Shown: piece after piece, positions 7,522 through 15,516 of the stretch
How positions within the stretch are numbered: position 1 is the stretch's first letter
Layout of the letters: each line of letters starts with the position of its first letter
NCBI GenBank assembly: GCA_021732995.1
Contig: JAKFWA010000131.1
Location: 1-64,000 of the forward strand
From: Planctomycetaceae bacterium
GTDB lineage: Bacteria; Planctomycetota; Planctomycetia; Planctomycetales; Planctomycetaceae
Length of the DNA stretch: 64,000 nt
Reading direction: 5' to 3'
Notes under the pieces: model-generated
What the model saw: the letters and a program-made list of their open reading frames with translations, nothing else
Told to the model about the DNA's origin: nothing
Databases searched by the model: none
Program-made: the position numbers and the translations under genes

Positions 7522-8997
7522 ATGACATCCGAGATACCACCAGCGTCCACTGCGGAGCACCCTTCCGAGCCTCAGGCAGGCCGACGTCGATGGCTCGCGT
7601 GGTGGATGCAACCGAAGGTCGCCATTCCACTCTTGATGTTGCTGTTGGTGCTGACTTCTCCTCTGCTCGTTAGAGGCTATCGGCTCAGTCGAGTGCCAAC
7701 TGCTCCTGAGCCGTTTGACACGCAGGCAGTGCTGCGGTTCGTCGTTCCAGATGAGCAGAACGCGTATTTAGAATACCGGCAGGCGATTTCAGGTTTGGTC
7801 GAGCCAACATATAACGGGTCTGAAGCTTTAATAACGCACTTCAATGCGGGCCCAAAAGCTTACGGCAATCGCTGGGAACAGTTGCCACGCTCGTTGCAGG
7901 AATGGGTCAGGAACAATTCCACTGCGATCGAACTCTGCAAACAAGGAGCGAACAAGCCCTCCGCTCAGGATGCGCCTGCAAGGGACTATCAGATCCGCGG
8001 TCCATTGGGCAACCACACGCAGACGAATATCGAAGCTCTCGCTCAGCTCTTGAGACTGGAGGCTGCCAGGCTACGTTTCGAAAAACGCCCGGACGAAGCG
8101 TGGCGAACATTGCTGGCTGGTTTGCGGATGAGCAATCACATTGGACAGCACGGCGGTATCAATGAGCGAACCGAGGGACGGCTGATTGCATATTCGATGT
8201 GTGACGCGATTGCGAGGTGGGCTCATGATCCCAATGTTTCACAAAAGTTGTTGATCGTTGCCTTGCGCGAATTCAACGCGGAGGTCTCGCGAGTTCCGCC
8301 ACTCAGTAGAGCGTTTCAGATTGACTATCTGGCGAAACGCAGAGAAGCAGACCTCAACCGTGCTCTCACAGGCGTTGGGGTCGTGCAGGTGAAATCTGAT
8401 TGGGAAAAGGCCTCAACATGGGGCCGTTCGGGATTGCTTGTCCTGGGTGAGCCCGAGCTATTCGAACGATGCCTTCGCCATGAGACTCGCAATTGTCTCA
8501 GCCAGGTGGATAAGCCACGCCGCGAGCGCACTCCGCTTTCATCGGATGACGGATACTTTGATCCCGATCCTGCCTTTGCGCGAACAATGCCTACGCCAGA
8601 GCAGATCGAAAGCTACTTCGACTACTCAGTCTTGGAGCCTCCCAGATACCCGCGCGGCATCGAGCTGTCTGATCATTGCCAAGTCAAGTTCCGGCTCGTG
8701 GCAACTGTCCTCGCGTTGGAGATCTATCTCCGCGAGCACCGCCACTGCCCAGACAGGCTCGCCGAACTGGTCCCGCACATTATTCCAGAAGTGCCCGACG
8801 ACCTCTTTGAGAAATCACCATCCCCACTCAAGTACTATCGCGCTCCGGGCTTCGCACGGGTTTGGAGTGTTGGTCAGGATGGCGTCAACGACGAGGGCCG
8901 CATGGATAGGAGGCAAGACACTACCTACGTGCTGGGCTGGCTCGAATCTGGAAACGCACCTGTACCCACCGACGCAGATTATGGTGAGCCGGAGTAG
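7522..8997 (+). CDS. Tandem paralog 4: membrane-anchored protein with pseudopilin-like C-terminal block
   Basis: 491 residues from the ATG at 7522 (MTSEIPPAS). The frame is open back to 7450, but the later start matches the MTSDQTPS start of paralog 3. One membrane helix (VAIPLLMLLLVLTSPLLVRGY), then EPFDTQAVLRFVVPDEQNAYLEYRQA, a middle with GEPELFERCLRHETRNCLSQVDKPRRERTP, and the end block VLALEIYLREHRHCPDRLAELVPH...VPDDLFEKSPSPLKYYRAPG..VWSVGQDGVNDEG. The HG.YP motif of its sisters has become HRHCP. It is the last of the array. Function unknown. Confidence 0.85.
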   Translation: MTSEIPPASTAEHPSEPQAGRRRWLAWWMQPKVAIPLLMLLLVLTSPLLVRGYRLSRVPTAPEPFDTQAVLRFVVPDEQNAYLEYRQAISGLVEPTYNGSEALITHFNAGPKAYGNRWEQLPRSLQEWVRNNSTAIELCKQGANKPSAQDAPARDYQIRGPLGNHTQTNIEALAQLLRLEAARLRFEKRPDEAWRTLLAGLRMSNHIGQHGGINERTEGRLIAYSMCDAIARWAHDPNVSQKLLIVALREFNAEVSRVPPLSRAFQIDYLAKRREADLNRALTGVGVVQVKSDWEKASTWGRSGLLVLGEPELFERCLRHETRNCLSQVDKPRRERTPLSSDDGYFDPDPAFARTMPTPEQIESYFDYSVLEPPRYPRGIELSDHCQVKFRLVATVLALEIYLREHRHCPDRLAELVPHIIPEVPDDLFEKSPSPLKYYRAPGFARVWSVGQDGVNDEGRMDRRQDTTYVLGWLESGNAPVPTDADYGEPE

Positions 8998-9311
8998 TGG
9001 CTGGAGAACGGGATGAGTCACTACAGACCTCGGCATCGCAACGGAGCCGCGACGATGGAGACCATCGTGGGAACAGCTTCATGTGACACGTCTGCGCCCA
9101 CGTGGAACGTGGTTTGCTTCGTAGACTGGTATTGTGCTCAATTGAAGAAACTGCGAATTAGCGCATCTCGCCGATTGGGCTGCAGTTTGACATGAGAGTG
9201 GACCTGGCGCGAGCCGATAAGGCCAATGGTCAGTGCCACGCAGACGGATCAAGGACGACAAACTCAACGCGTTTGAGCTGTCACTCACCCGGCTTCCTGA
9301 TGTCAGGAGGG
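8998..9311. other. Non-coding stretch after the paralog array
   Basis: 314 bases with no convincing gene. The open frame continuing from 9192 into the next gene lacks a ribosome site at its upstream end and looks like chance extension. A short palindromic string CCACGTGGAACGTGG lies near 9099. No strong terminator hairpin was seen. Confidence 0.35.
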
Positions 9312-9842
9312 ATGATGATTCCTCTCGTCACAGGCGAAGATGCGCTGCGGCGCATGTTCGCGGCTCTCACAGAGCACACCTTTCAGGTGGATCTCGGTGT
9401 CGCAGATCCCGCGCTGACGGACTACCTCGTTGAAATGCTCGTGCGGTTCACGCGCGGGGACACGGTCTATAAGTACCGTGACAGCGAGGGTCGCCGCATC
9501 AACGAAGTGGCTGACCTGCTGCAGGAAGCCGACCAGCGACATGCCAAGCCGAAGCGGGAAATCCTGCGTCACATCGGCGATTACACCCTCTTCTGGTGTG
9601 GCGTGTACCCGGAAGCCTTATCCCGCTTGAAATCGTGCGATCGCAAGGATCATCTGATCGATTACGAACGCACGGGCAGGCATTCTTACTTCATGGCCAG
9701 CGCGTTCGACGAAGAACCGTATGGGGAAGAAGCACCCGTGCTGCGTCGACTCAGCGAAGACTATGAGATGTGCCGCTTCGGACTCAGCAAGGTCCGCGAG
9801 GAAATGGATCGCCTGCCTGGTGACATGACGGAGACCAGTTAG
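9312..9842 (+). CDS. Conserved-looking soluble protein of unknown function
   Basis: 176 residues. The start is taken at ATG 9312 (or 9315) because AGGAGG lies directly upstream at 9305-9310; the frame is open back to 9192 but with low-complexity sequence. No signal peptide or membrane helix. It is rich in charged helices, with the strings YLVEMLVRFTRGDTVYKYRDSEGRRINEVADLLQEAD and YTLFWCGVYPEAL. It resembles the hypothetical proteins common in planctomycete genomes, but I cannot assign a fold. It stands alone, with a palindromic element directly downstream. Confidence 0.75.
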   Translation: MMIPLVTGEDALRRMFAALTEHTFQVDLGVADPALTDYLVEMLVRFTRGDTVYKYRDSEGRRINEVADLLQEADQRHAKPKREILRHIGDYTLFWCGVYPEALSRLKSCDRKDHLIDYERTGRHSYFMASAFDEEPYGEEAPVLRRLSEDYEMCRFGLSKVREEMDRLPGDMTETS

Positions 9843-9855
9843 CGCGCATTGCATG

Positions 9856-10003
9856 CTGTAGGGTGGGACAAGCGATCGCGACTCCTTGGTGGGCCTGCGC
9901 ATTCGACGCAGGCAGGCTTCTACGGTTCGTCTCCGCGAGCAGCAGGGCTCGATCGCGCCGGCCCACCAAATTCAACGCCTCGAATACTGGGCCCACCCTA
10001 CAG
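9856..10003. repeat. Long-spaced inverted repeat, CTGTAGGGTGGG type
   Basis: CTGTAGGGTGGG at 9856-9867 is matched perfectly by its reverse complement CCCACCCTACAG at 9992-10003, bracketing about 124 bases. Inside, TTGGTGGGCCTGCGCATTCG and further GC-rich strings partly pair with each other, so the whole piece may be one long imperfect palindrome. It fills the gap between two convergent genes and has no reading frame of its own. The edge string is related to the TAGGGCGGACAATC elements at 36.8, 49.6 and 55.0 kb. Confidence 0.65.
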
Positions 10004-10032
10004 TTGGCAACGATAGAGCGTTTGTCCGCCGA

Positions 10033-12882
10033 TTACTCTGAGCGGCGGCGCGCGCGGTCTTTCGCTTTCTCGAAGACGGATGCCGTTGTCGTCGGAGGAG
10101 CCGCTGCTGGCTTCCGGGGCTCCGGTTGGGTTTGCCCTGCCGTCGGCACCGGACTCGCTGATGCCGCCACCGTGGTGGAGACGGGGGCAGGCTTCGTCCT
10201 CGCTTTCGCGGGCCTCGCGAACCAGCGTTTCCAAGATTTCTTCGGCTGAGCTGCCGCGCTTGCAGGCATGAATGCAGGGATCGCTAGCTCGGGCAGTCGT
10301 TCCCACAGTGACAACCTACGACCCGCGATCTCCAGAATCAGCAGGGCGATGCTTGCCACTAGCAGGTACGGCAACAGCGACAGCGTGCGAGACGTGCGCG
10401 GCGGATCGGTGAACAGCTCCAGAATGTCCGTCCGCAGTTTACCTCCGCTGAGTTCCGTTAACTGCTTCAACGTCTGCGTCCCTTCGGGCAGGCCGAGTCG
10501 AGGTGCGAACTCGGGTGAGTACGGCAGCGTGACGGCCGGTCCCCGGGTGAACGCCTTCGGCCCGGTCTTCACCAGCGTGCGGTAGCTGCCCGATTGATCC
10601 ATGCGGAAACGGGCTTCGAGTGTATTTGGTCCGGTCCAGATCAGGTCTGGCCTTAAGACATCCGCACGTTCGTCGCCGGGTGGGACGATCATCACTTGCG
10701 GCGGCTGAGTCTCATCCTGGCGCGGACGATCTGGATCCAGTTCCACAGATACCACCGCTTCCTGACCGACTTGATCCACCTTCACGTAGACCTGATCGGG
10801 ATTGGTGCTGCCGAGCAGCCAGCGCGCGTGAGTGGCCAGATAGTTTTCGTACTCGGGCCAATTCCCGAACTGACCGGAGAACCTGCCGTCGACTTCGAGT
10901 GTGATCGCGGCGACTCGACCTAGCCCGCGATTCCACGCCGCCGACCAGGGAGCCACGTTCTCGTCCTGCGAGACGGCAACCATCGTCGCTTCCGGCTTGA
11001 TGTAGCTGAGGTTGTAGCCATCCGTATTGGGGAACGAATCGATGTTGAACGAACCCAGTAGCCGCGCATCCGGCACGAGCTTGCCCGGGATGCCGCTCGG
11101 CTGAGTGTCGTCCTTTGTGATGAAGGTGTTTCGCGCGACGCTCATGGTGTCCTGAGTAAACAACCGCGGCAGCTCTTGCGCATCGGACGTGAACATGATG
11201 TTGCCGTTGCCGAGCTTCGCCACGTCTTCCAGCAGACGTGCATCCGGATCAGCTTTGGTCCCGAGTCCGATCACACTCACAGTGATTCCGCTGTCCGTGT
11301 ATTTCTTCAGCAGGTTGCGGTAGTCGCCCGGTTCTTCGCTGTCGGCGGCGTCCGAGAACAGAATGATGTGCCGCGTCGCATAGCCATCCGCCTTCGTCAG
11401 TTCACGACCGGCGGCGACCAGTGCTTCGTAGACGAAGATGCCGCCGCCCATGCTCTGAATGGTCAGCGCCTTCTTCGCGATGGCTTCCTTGTTATCCACG
11501 TTGGTCAGCGGCTGAATGATGTGCGGCGTGCTATCGACAGCGATCACCGCAACCATATCCTGTGGTGAGAGCATGCGAACGCAGGCGGCAGTGCCCTGAT
11601 TAGCCAGGTCCATCTTGTTGCGACCGCCCGAGACTGGCGCCGTCATGCTGCCGGAACGGTCCAGCGCTATCGCAATCGCCGCGCGGACCTTCTTGTGTTC
11701 CTCGCGCAACTCCATTGAGACAGGCAAAATCGGATCGAGCGGACTCAGGAAGTACCCGCCGGTGCCGAAGCTGCGTTGACCGCCGGTGAGCATCAGGCCG
11801 CCGCCGAGGTCTTCGACGAACTGCACCAGCCGCTCCATCTTCAGACGACCGAAATCGTCAGCTTTCACGTTCTCGATGATGATGCCGCGATAGCGGTCCA
11901 GTGAGTCCTGATTCAACGGATGAGTTGCCGCGACCGCGACGTCCATCGGAATCTTCGCCGCCTGCAACGCCTTCACAAGATTGCCCGGTTGGCCATCCGA
12001 GTTCAGCACCAGCATCCGCGGACCAGCGTCGACGCGGACGAGTCCCGCGCCGCGATTGTTCTCCGCGACAGGATCATTCGACAGCTTCAGCTCGACCGAG
12101 TAATTGTAGAAGCCGCCCTCTTCGAGGATGTCGCGGAACAGCAGCCGGTTCATGCCGCGTGTGAAGTCCTGCTCGAGCTTCTTGACGATCTGGCCATCAC
12201 GCAGGACGTGCACTTCGCCCCGCGTCTCGCGATCTGCGTGCACCCAGACGGCGTACTGGAAGGGCTCGCGCGGAGAGACCAGTTCCGGCATCTGCACGGA
12301 CTCGACGGCGACGTCACCAACCTTGAGTCGCTCGAACACGCGACAGTCGACAGGCACTCCGGCCTCGCGAGCCCGACGCGCTGCCACCAACGGGTCGCGA
12401 CCATTCGATTCGCCGTCTGACAGCACCAGAATTCGCGCCGGGCGATTGGGGTTCACTCGATCCAGTGCGGTCAGAATCGCGTCATGCAGGTCACTGCCGT
12501 CGGGGTTGATCTCTTTGACAAAGTCGGCGCGCGAAATCTGATTGGACAACTCAAACTCAACCTGCGCCTGACTGCCGAACGTGACGAGAGCCAGCCGATC
12601 TCCGTGCCGCGACGTTGTTACATGATTCTGCAAGTTCGTGAGCAGTTCGCGAATATTGGCCTGGGCTTCAGGCGTCAGCGATCGCGACCGATCGACGACG
12701 GCGATCACGTCCAGTCCGTAGCCATAAAGATTCAGTCGCGGTCCGGTCAGAGCCAGCAGCAGGAGCAACACCACCGCGCCGCGCAACCATCCCGTCGGCC
12801 CGCTGGCATAGCCCCACTTGCGAAACAGAATCACAAGCGGCACCGCGAGTAGAAACAGCTCAGGAAAAACAAACTGAATCAT
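10033..12882 (-). CDS. Membrane protein with two VWA domains and an amidotransferase-like domain
   Basis: 949 residues from the ATG at 12882 (MIQFVFPELFLLAVPLVILF). Two N-terminal membrane helices come first (residues about 5-20 and 33-48), as in BatA/BatB-type proteins. VWA domain 1 follows (metal site DRSRS at 64-68, LSDGES near 154). Then comes a segment like a class I glutamine amidotransferase fold without an obvious catalytic Cys (RMLVLNSDGQPG...GGLMLTGGQRSFGTGGY). VWA domain 2 is next (DRSGSM at 408-413), then a beta-rich region, a helix near the C-terminus (LLPYLLVASIALLILEIAG) and a basic, proline/alanine-rich tail. The family is frequent in planctomycetes; its job is thought to be assembly of protein complexes at the membrane, but this is not proven. 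Transcribed alone. Confidence 0.85.
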   Translation of the reverse strand: MIQFVFPELFLLAVPLVILFRKWGYASGPTGWLRGAVVLLLLLALTGPRLNLYGYGLDVIAVVDRSRSLTPEAQANIRELLTNLQNHVTTSRHGDRLALVTFGSQAQVEFELSNQISRADFVKEINPDGSDLHDAILTALDRVNPNRPARILVLSDGESNGRDPLVAARRAREAGVPVDCRVFERLKVGDVAVESVQMPELVSPREPFQYAVWVHADRETRGEVHVLRDGQIVKKLEQDFTRGMNRLLFRDILEEGGFYNYSVELKLSNDPVAENNRGAGLVRVDAGPRMLVLNSDGQPGNLVKALQAAKIPMDVAVAATHPLNQDSLDRYRGIIIENVKADDFGRLKMERLVQFVEDLGGGLMLTGGQRSFGTGGYFLSPLDPILPVSMELREEHKKVRAAIAIALDRSGSMTAPVSGGRNKMDLANQGTAACVRMLSPQDMVAVIAVDSTPHIIQPLTNVDNKEAIAKKALTIQSMGGGIFVYEALVAAGRELTKADGYATRHIILFSDAADSEEPGDYRNLLKKYTDSGITVSVIGLGTKADPDARLLEDVAKLGNGNIMFTSDAQELPRLFTQDTMSVARNTFITKDDTQPSGIPGKLVPDARLLGSFNIDSFPNTDGYNLSYIKPEATMVAVSQDENVAPWSAAWNRGLGRVAAITLEVDGRFSGQFGNWPEYENYLATHARWLLGSTNPDQVYVKVDQVGQEAVVSVELDPDRPRQDETQPPQVMIVPPGDERADVLRPDLIWTGPNTLEARFRMDQSGSYRTLVKTGPKAFTRGPAVTLPYSPEFAPRLGLPEGTQTLKQLTELSGGKLRTDILELFTDPPRTSRTLSLLPYLLVASIALLILEIAGRRLSLWERLPELAIPAFMPASAAAQPKKSWKRWFARPAKARTKPAPVSTTVAASASPVPTAGQTQPEPRKPAAAPPTTTASVFEKAKDRARRRSE

Positions 12883-13152
12883 GCGACCAGCCGACTGGAG
12901 ATGACGGGGAACGCAACCGACGTACTCTGTCACAGAGTAATCAATTCGCAGGTCAAAGTTTCAAGCGCCAATGCGATTCAGGAGAATTAAGACGCAAAGA
13001 GCGGAAGCAGACCTCCCCGGCTTTCCTGTGCTCTATGGAGCGTCAGCGATATGGGGTGTCGGCAAAAGCAACGAGCCGATGCGTACCTCTCGATCGCTCA
13101 GTCGCCTTAACCGTGACGAACCTGCATTCTGGAGGCTCTTTGCGGATTGAGG

Positions 13153-13455
13153 TCAGGGTTGGTGGCGCTGTGACGGCGGTTCAGAATAGAACCATTGCAT
13201 CAGGGGCTTCAGAATGCCCCACTCACGATCGGCCAACTCCGGGTGTTTGATCATGTACCCTGTGACAAACAATGCAACGACGACGGCGACAACCCTGGAC
13301 CGGGATGTTTCGTTCTGATGCAGATCTTTGCGAGCAGGCCTGCCTTCATTGGCGGCTTTGGCGACCAGTCGCTTCTTCCAGTAGTCGTTGGCGATCACAA
13401 CCATCAACGCTGGAAAACCCATCAGCATGACTGCCCAAAAACCATCAATAGCCAT
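13153..13455 (-). CDS. Small two-helix membrane protein
   Basis: 100 residues, beginning MAIDGFWAVMLMGFPALMVV. The frame is open for a further 500 bases upstream, but that part is low-complexity and overlaps the ggt gene on the other strand, so the ATG at 13455 is taken. One helix at about residues 6-22 and another at 55-69 (VVAVVVALFVTGYMI) flank a charged loop with NDYWKKRLVAKAANEGRPARKD. No known family recognised. It sits alone between two larger genes and is divergent from ggt. Confidence 0.6.
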   Translation of the reverse strand: MAIDGFWAVMLMGFPALMVVIANDYWKKRLVAKAANEGRPARKDLHQNETSRSRVVAVVVALFVTGYMIKHPELADREWGILKPLMQWFYSEPPSQRHQP

Positions 13456-13706
13456 GATCGACGATCTTGCCCGAGAATGAAGTTGTTGTGTGCCTGCGAA
13501 ACCCGCAATCGCAACGGTCAGAGGTGTTAACGCTCGTTTAGCACTTGTCGAAGTTCCCGCACAAGACGGGTTTCGTGGCGTGGAATGACACTGGCAGGGC
13601 GTGCCTGAAGCCTGCAGAGTGTCACGCCCGGATGGTGTAGTTCTAGAAGATCTTTGAGCCGCCGGCTGAAGAAGATCTAAACCAGTTTCAGGAAGCGGGA
13701 ATCGTT

Positions 13707-15491
13707 GTGGAACCTCGCAAGATTGAGTCGTTACCAATATCGCCGCCGCTTCAACAACTGCTGTGGCGCGGTCTGATGGTGTTCTGCTGCAGCATCGCGC
13801 TCCTGAGTAGCGCGCATGCCGCAGAGCCGGACGCCGCGACGATCTATTCCCACGCTGCTGTCGCAGCGGACCATCCTTTGGCGAGTCAGGCTGGGGTGGA
13901 AGTCCTGCGGGCGGGTGGGAATGTAGTTGATGCCGCCGTGGCGACGGGGTTTGCACTCTCGGTGTTGAGACCGGCGAGCTCGGGTATTGGCGGCGGTGGG
14001 TTCATGGTGATCTGGAACGCGGAACAACAGCGAGCCGTGACGCTCGACTATCGCGAGCGGGCTCCGCAGTCAGCGACCAAAGACATGTACGCGGCTCCGC
14101 CGAAGGGCGTTGCGCCGTTGAGTGAGAAAGGTGGCCTCGCGGTCGCGGTGCCCGGACATGTGGCGGGCTTGTGCTTCGCGCAGCAGGAATACGGGAAGCT
14201 CAAGCTGAAAGACGTGCTGCAACCGGCAATGCGATTGGCTCGTGAGGGTGTTGAGCTGGATACCCACGAACTCAACGTGCGGCGGTCAGCCCTGCGGACG
14301 TTCAAGGCCAAGCCCGAACTCAAGACGAAATATGCCGCACTGTGGGAGCACTATCTGAGCAGTGGCGACCTTGAGAAAATCGCGCCGAAGTTCCGCTCTC
14401 CGCAACTGAAGGCATTGGAACAGATCGCTGAACAAGGGCGTGATGGCTTCTATCGAGGACCCGTCGCAGCAGCGATGGTCGACGCGGTGCGGAAGGTGGG
14501 CGGAAAGCTGTCGCTGGACGATCTGGCCGCGATGGACGTCGTGGAACGCGAACCGCTGACGACTCAGTTCCGCGGGCTCAAGCTGGTCACCATGCCGCCT
14601 CCGTCCAGTGGCGGAATTGCTCTGATTGAAACTCTGCAGGTGTTGAAGCAGCTTGAGCAACGCGCGCAGGCACCTCAGCGACTCGCGGACGTGAAGCACA
14701 ACTCACCGCCGTATCTGCATCTGCTGACGGAGACGATGAAGCACGCCTTTGCGGACCGGGCCACGTTCCTCGGCGATGCGGATTTCGTTGACGTACCCAT
14801 CAAGAAACTGACTTCAGACGAGTACGCGCTGCAACTCGCGAATCGCGTTCAGGTGGATCGCACGCTGAAGCTGGAAGAGTACGGCAGCGACCCCAAAGAA
14901 GTAGTCGGCAAGGATGATCGGGGCACTACGCATTTTTCCGTGATGGACGCCGCAGGCAACGCAGTCGCCTGCACGGAGACGGTTAACACCAGCTTTGGTA
15001 GTTGGGTCGTCGAACCCCAATTCGGGATCGTGCTCAATAATGAAATGGATGACTTCGCCGCGCGGCCCGGTGAACCGAACGCGTTCGGTCTGATTCAAGG
15101 CGAGGCCAACGCGGTCGCGCCGCGCAAGAAGCCGTTGTCGAGTATGACTCCCACCATCGCGATTCAAGACGGTCGAGCCGTCCAAGCGCTGGGGGCGTCA
15201 GGCGGTCCACGCATCATCAGCACGACGATCCAGGTGCTGTTGAACCTGACGCAGTTCGACATGGAGCCCGAGCAGGCCGTCACCGCGCCCCGAATTCATC
15301 ATCAGTGGCGTCCGAATCAACTGTTGATTGAAGGCGATCTTCCCAAAGACGCGCGGCAACCCCTGACGAAGCTGGGCCACGACCTCAAGGTGGAGAACGC
15401 TCTTGCCATCTGCCAGGTTGTGTCGCGAACTCCGCAAGGCCTGAAGGCCAAAAGCGACCCGCGCAAGCACGGGCAGGCCGCAGGCTATTGA
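13707..15491 (+). CDS. ggt: Gamma-glutamyltransferase
   Basis: 594 residues, GTG start. It hydrolyses or transfers the gamma-glutamyl group of glutathione and related peptides in the periplasm. A signal peptide ends near SSAHA (residues 35-39). The family N-terminal string AAVAADHPLASQAGVEVL and the glycine loop ASSGIGGGGFMVIW are clear. The proenzyme self-cleaves before the Thr of DDRGTTHFSVMDAAGN; Thr407 is the predicted N-terminal nucleophile of the small subunit. Other family strings are present, including MPPPSSGGIALIETL and GSWVVEPQFGIVLNNEMDDF. The length fits the family. It ends 25 bases from the convergent TPR gene. Confidence 0.93.
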   Translation: MEPRKIESLPISPPLQQLLWRGLMVFCCSIALLSSAHAAEPDAATIYSHAAVAADHPLASQAGVEVLRAGGNVVDAAVATGFALSVLRPASSGIGGGGFMVIWNAEQQRAVTLDYRERAPQSATKDMYAAPPKGVAPLSEKGGLAVAVPGHVAGLCFAQQEYGKLKLKDVLQPAMRLAREGVELDTHELNVRRSALRTFKAKPELKTKYAALWEHYLSSGDLEKIAPKFRSPQLKALEQIAEQGRDGFYRGPVAAAMVDAVRKVGGKLSLDDLAAMDVVEREPLTTQFRGLKLVTMPPPSSGGIALIETLQVLKQLEQRAQAPQRLADVKHNSPPYLHLLTETMKHAFADRATFLGDADFVDVPIKKLTSDEYALQLANRVQVDRTLKLEEYGSDPKEVVGKDDRGTTHFSVMDAAGNAVACTETVNTSFGSWVVEPQFGIVLNNEMDDFAARPGEPNAFGLIQGEANAVAPRKKPLSSMTPTIAIQDGRAVQALGASGGPRIISTTIQVLLNLTQFDMEPEQAVTAPRIHHQWRPNQLLIEGDLPKDARQPLTKLGHDLKVENALAICQVVSRTPQGLKAKSDPRKHGQAAGY

Positions 15492-15516
15492 CTTCGAGCA
15501 GGCCAACTCCCGAGGG

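Noticed and set aside
2990-8997. Array as part of a type II secretion operon
   Set aside because: No GspD, E or F gene is near, the membrane helix lacks the prepilin cleavage site (Gly then Phe-Thr-hydrophobic), and the pseudopilin-like block is far from the helix.
13456-13956. Upstream extension of the small two-helix protein frame
   Set aside because: The extension is low-complexity, overlaps the start of ggt on the other strand, and begins without a ribosome site.
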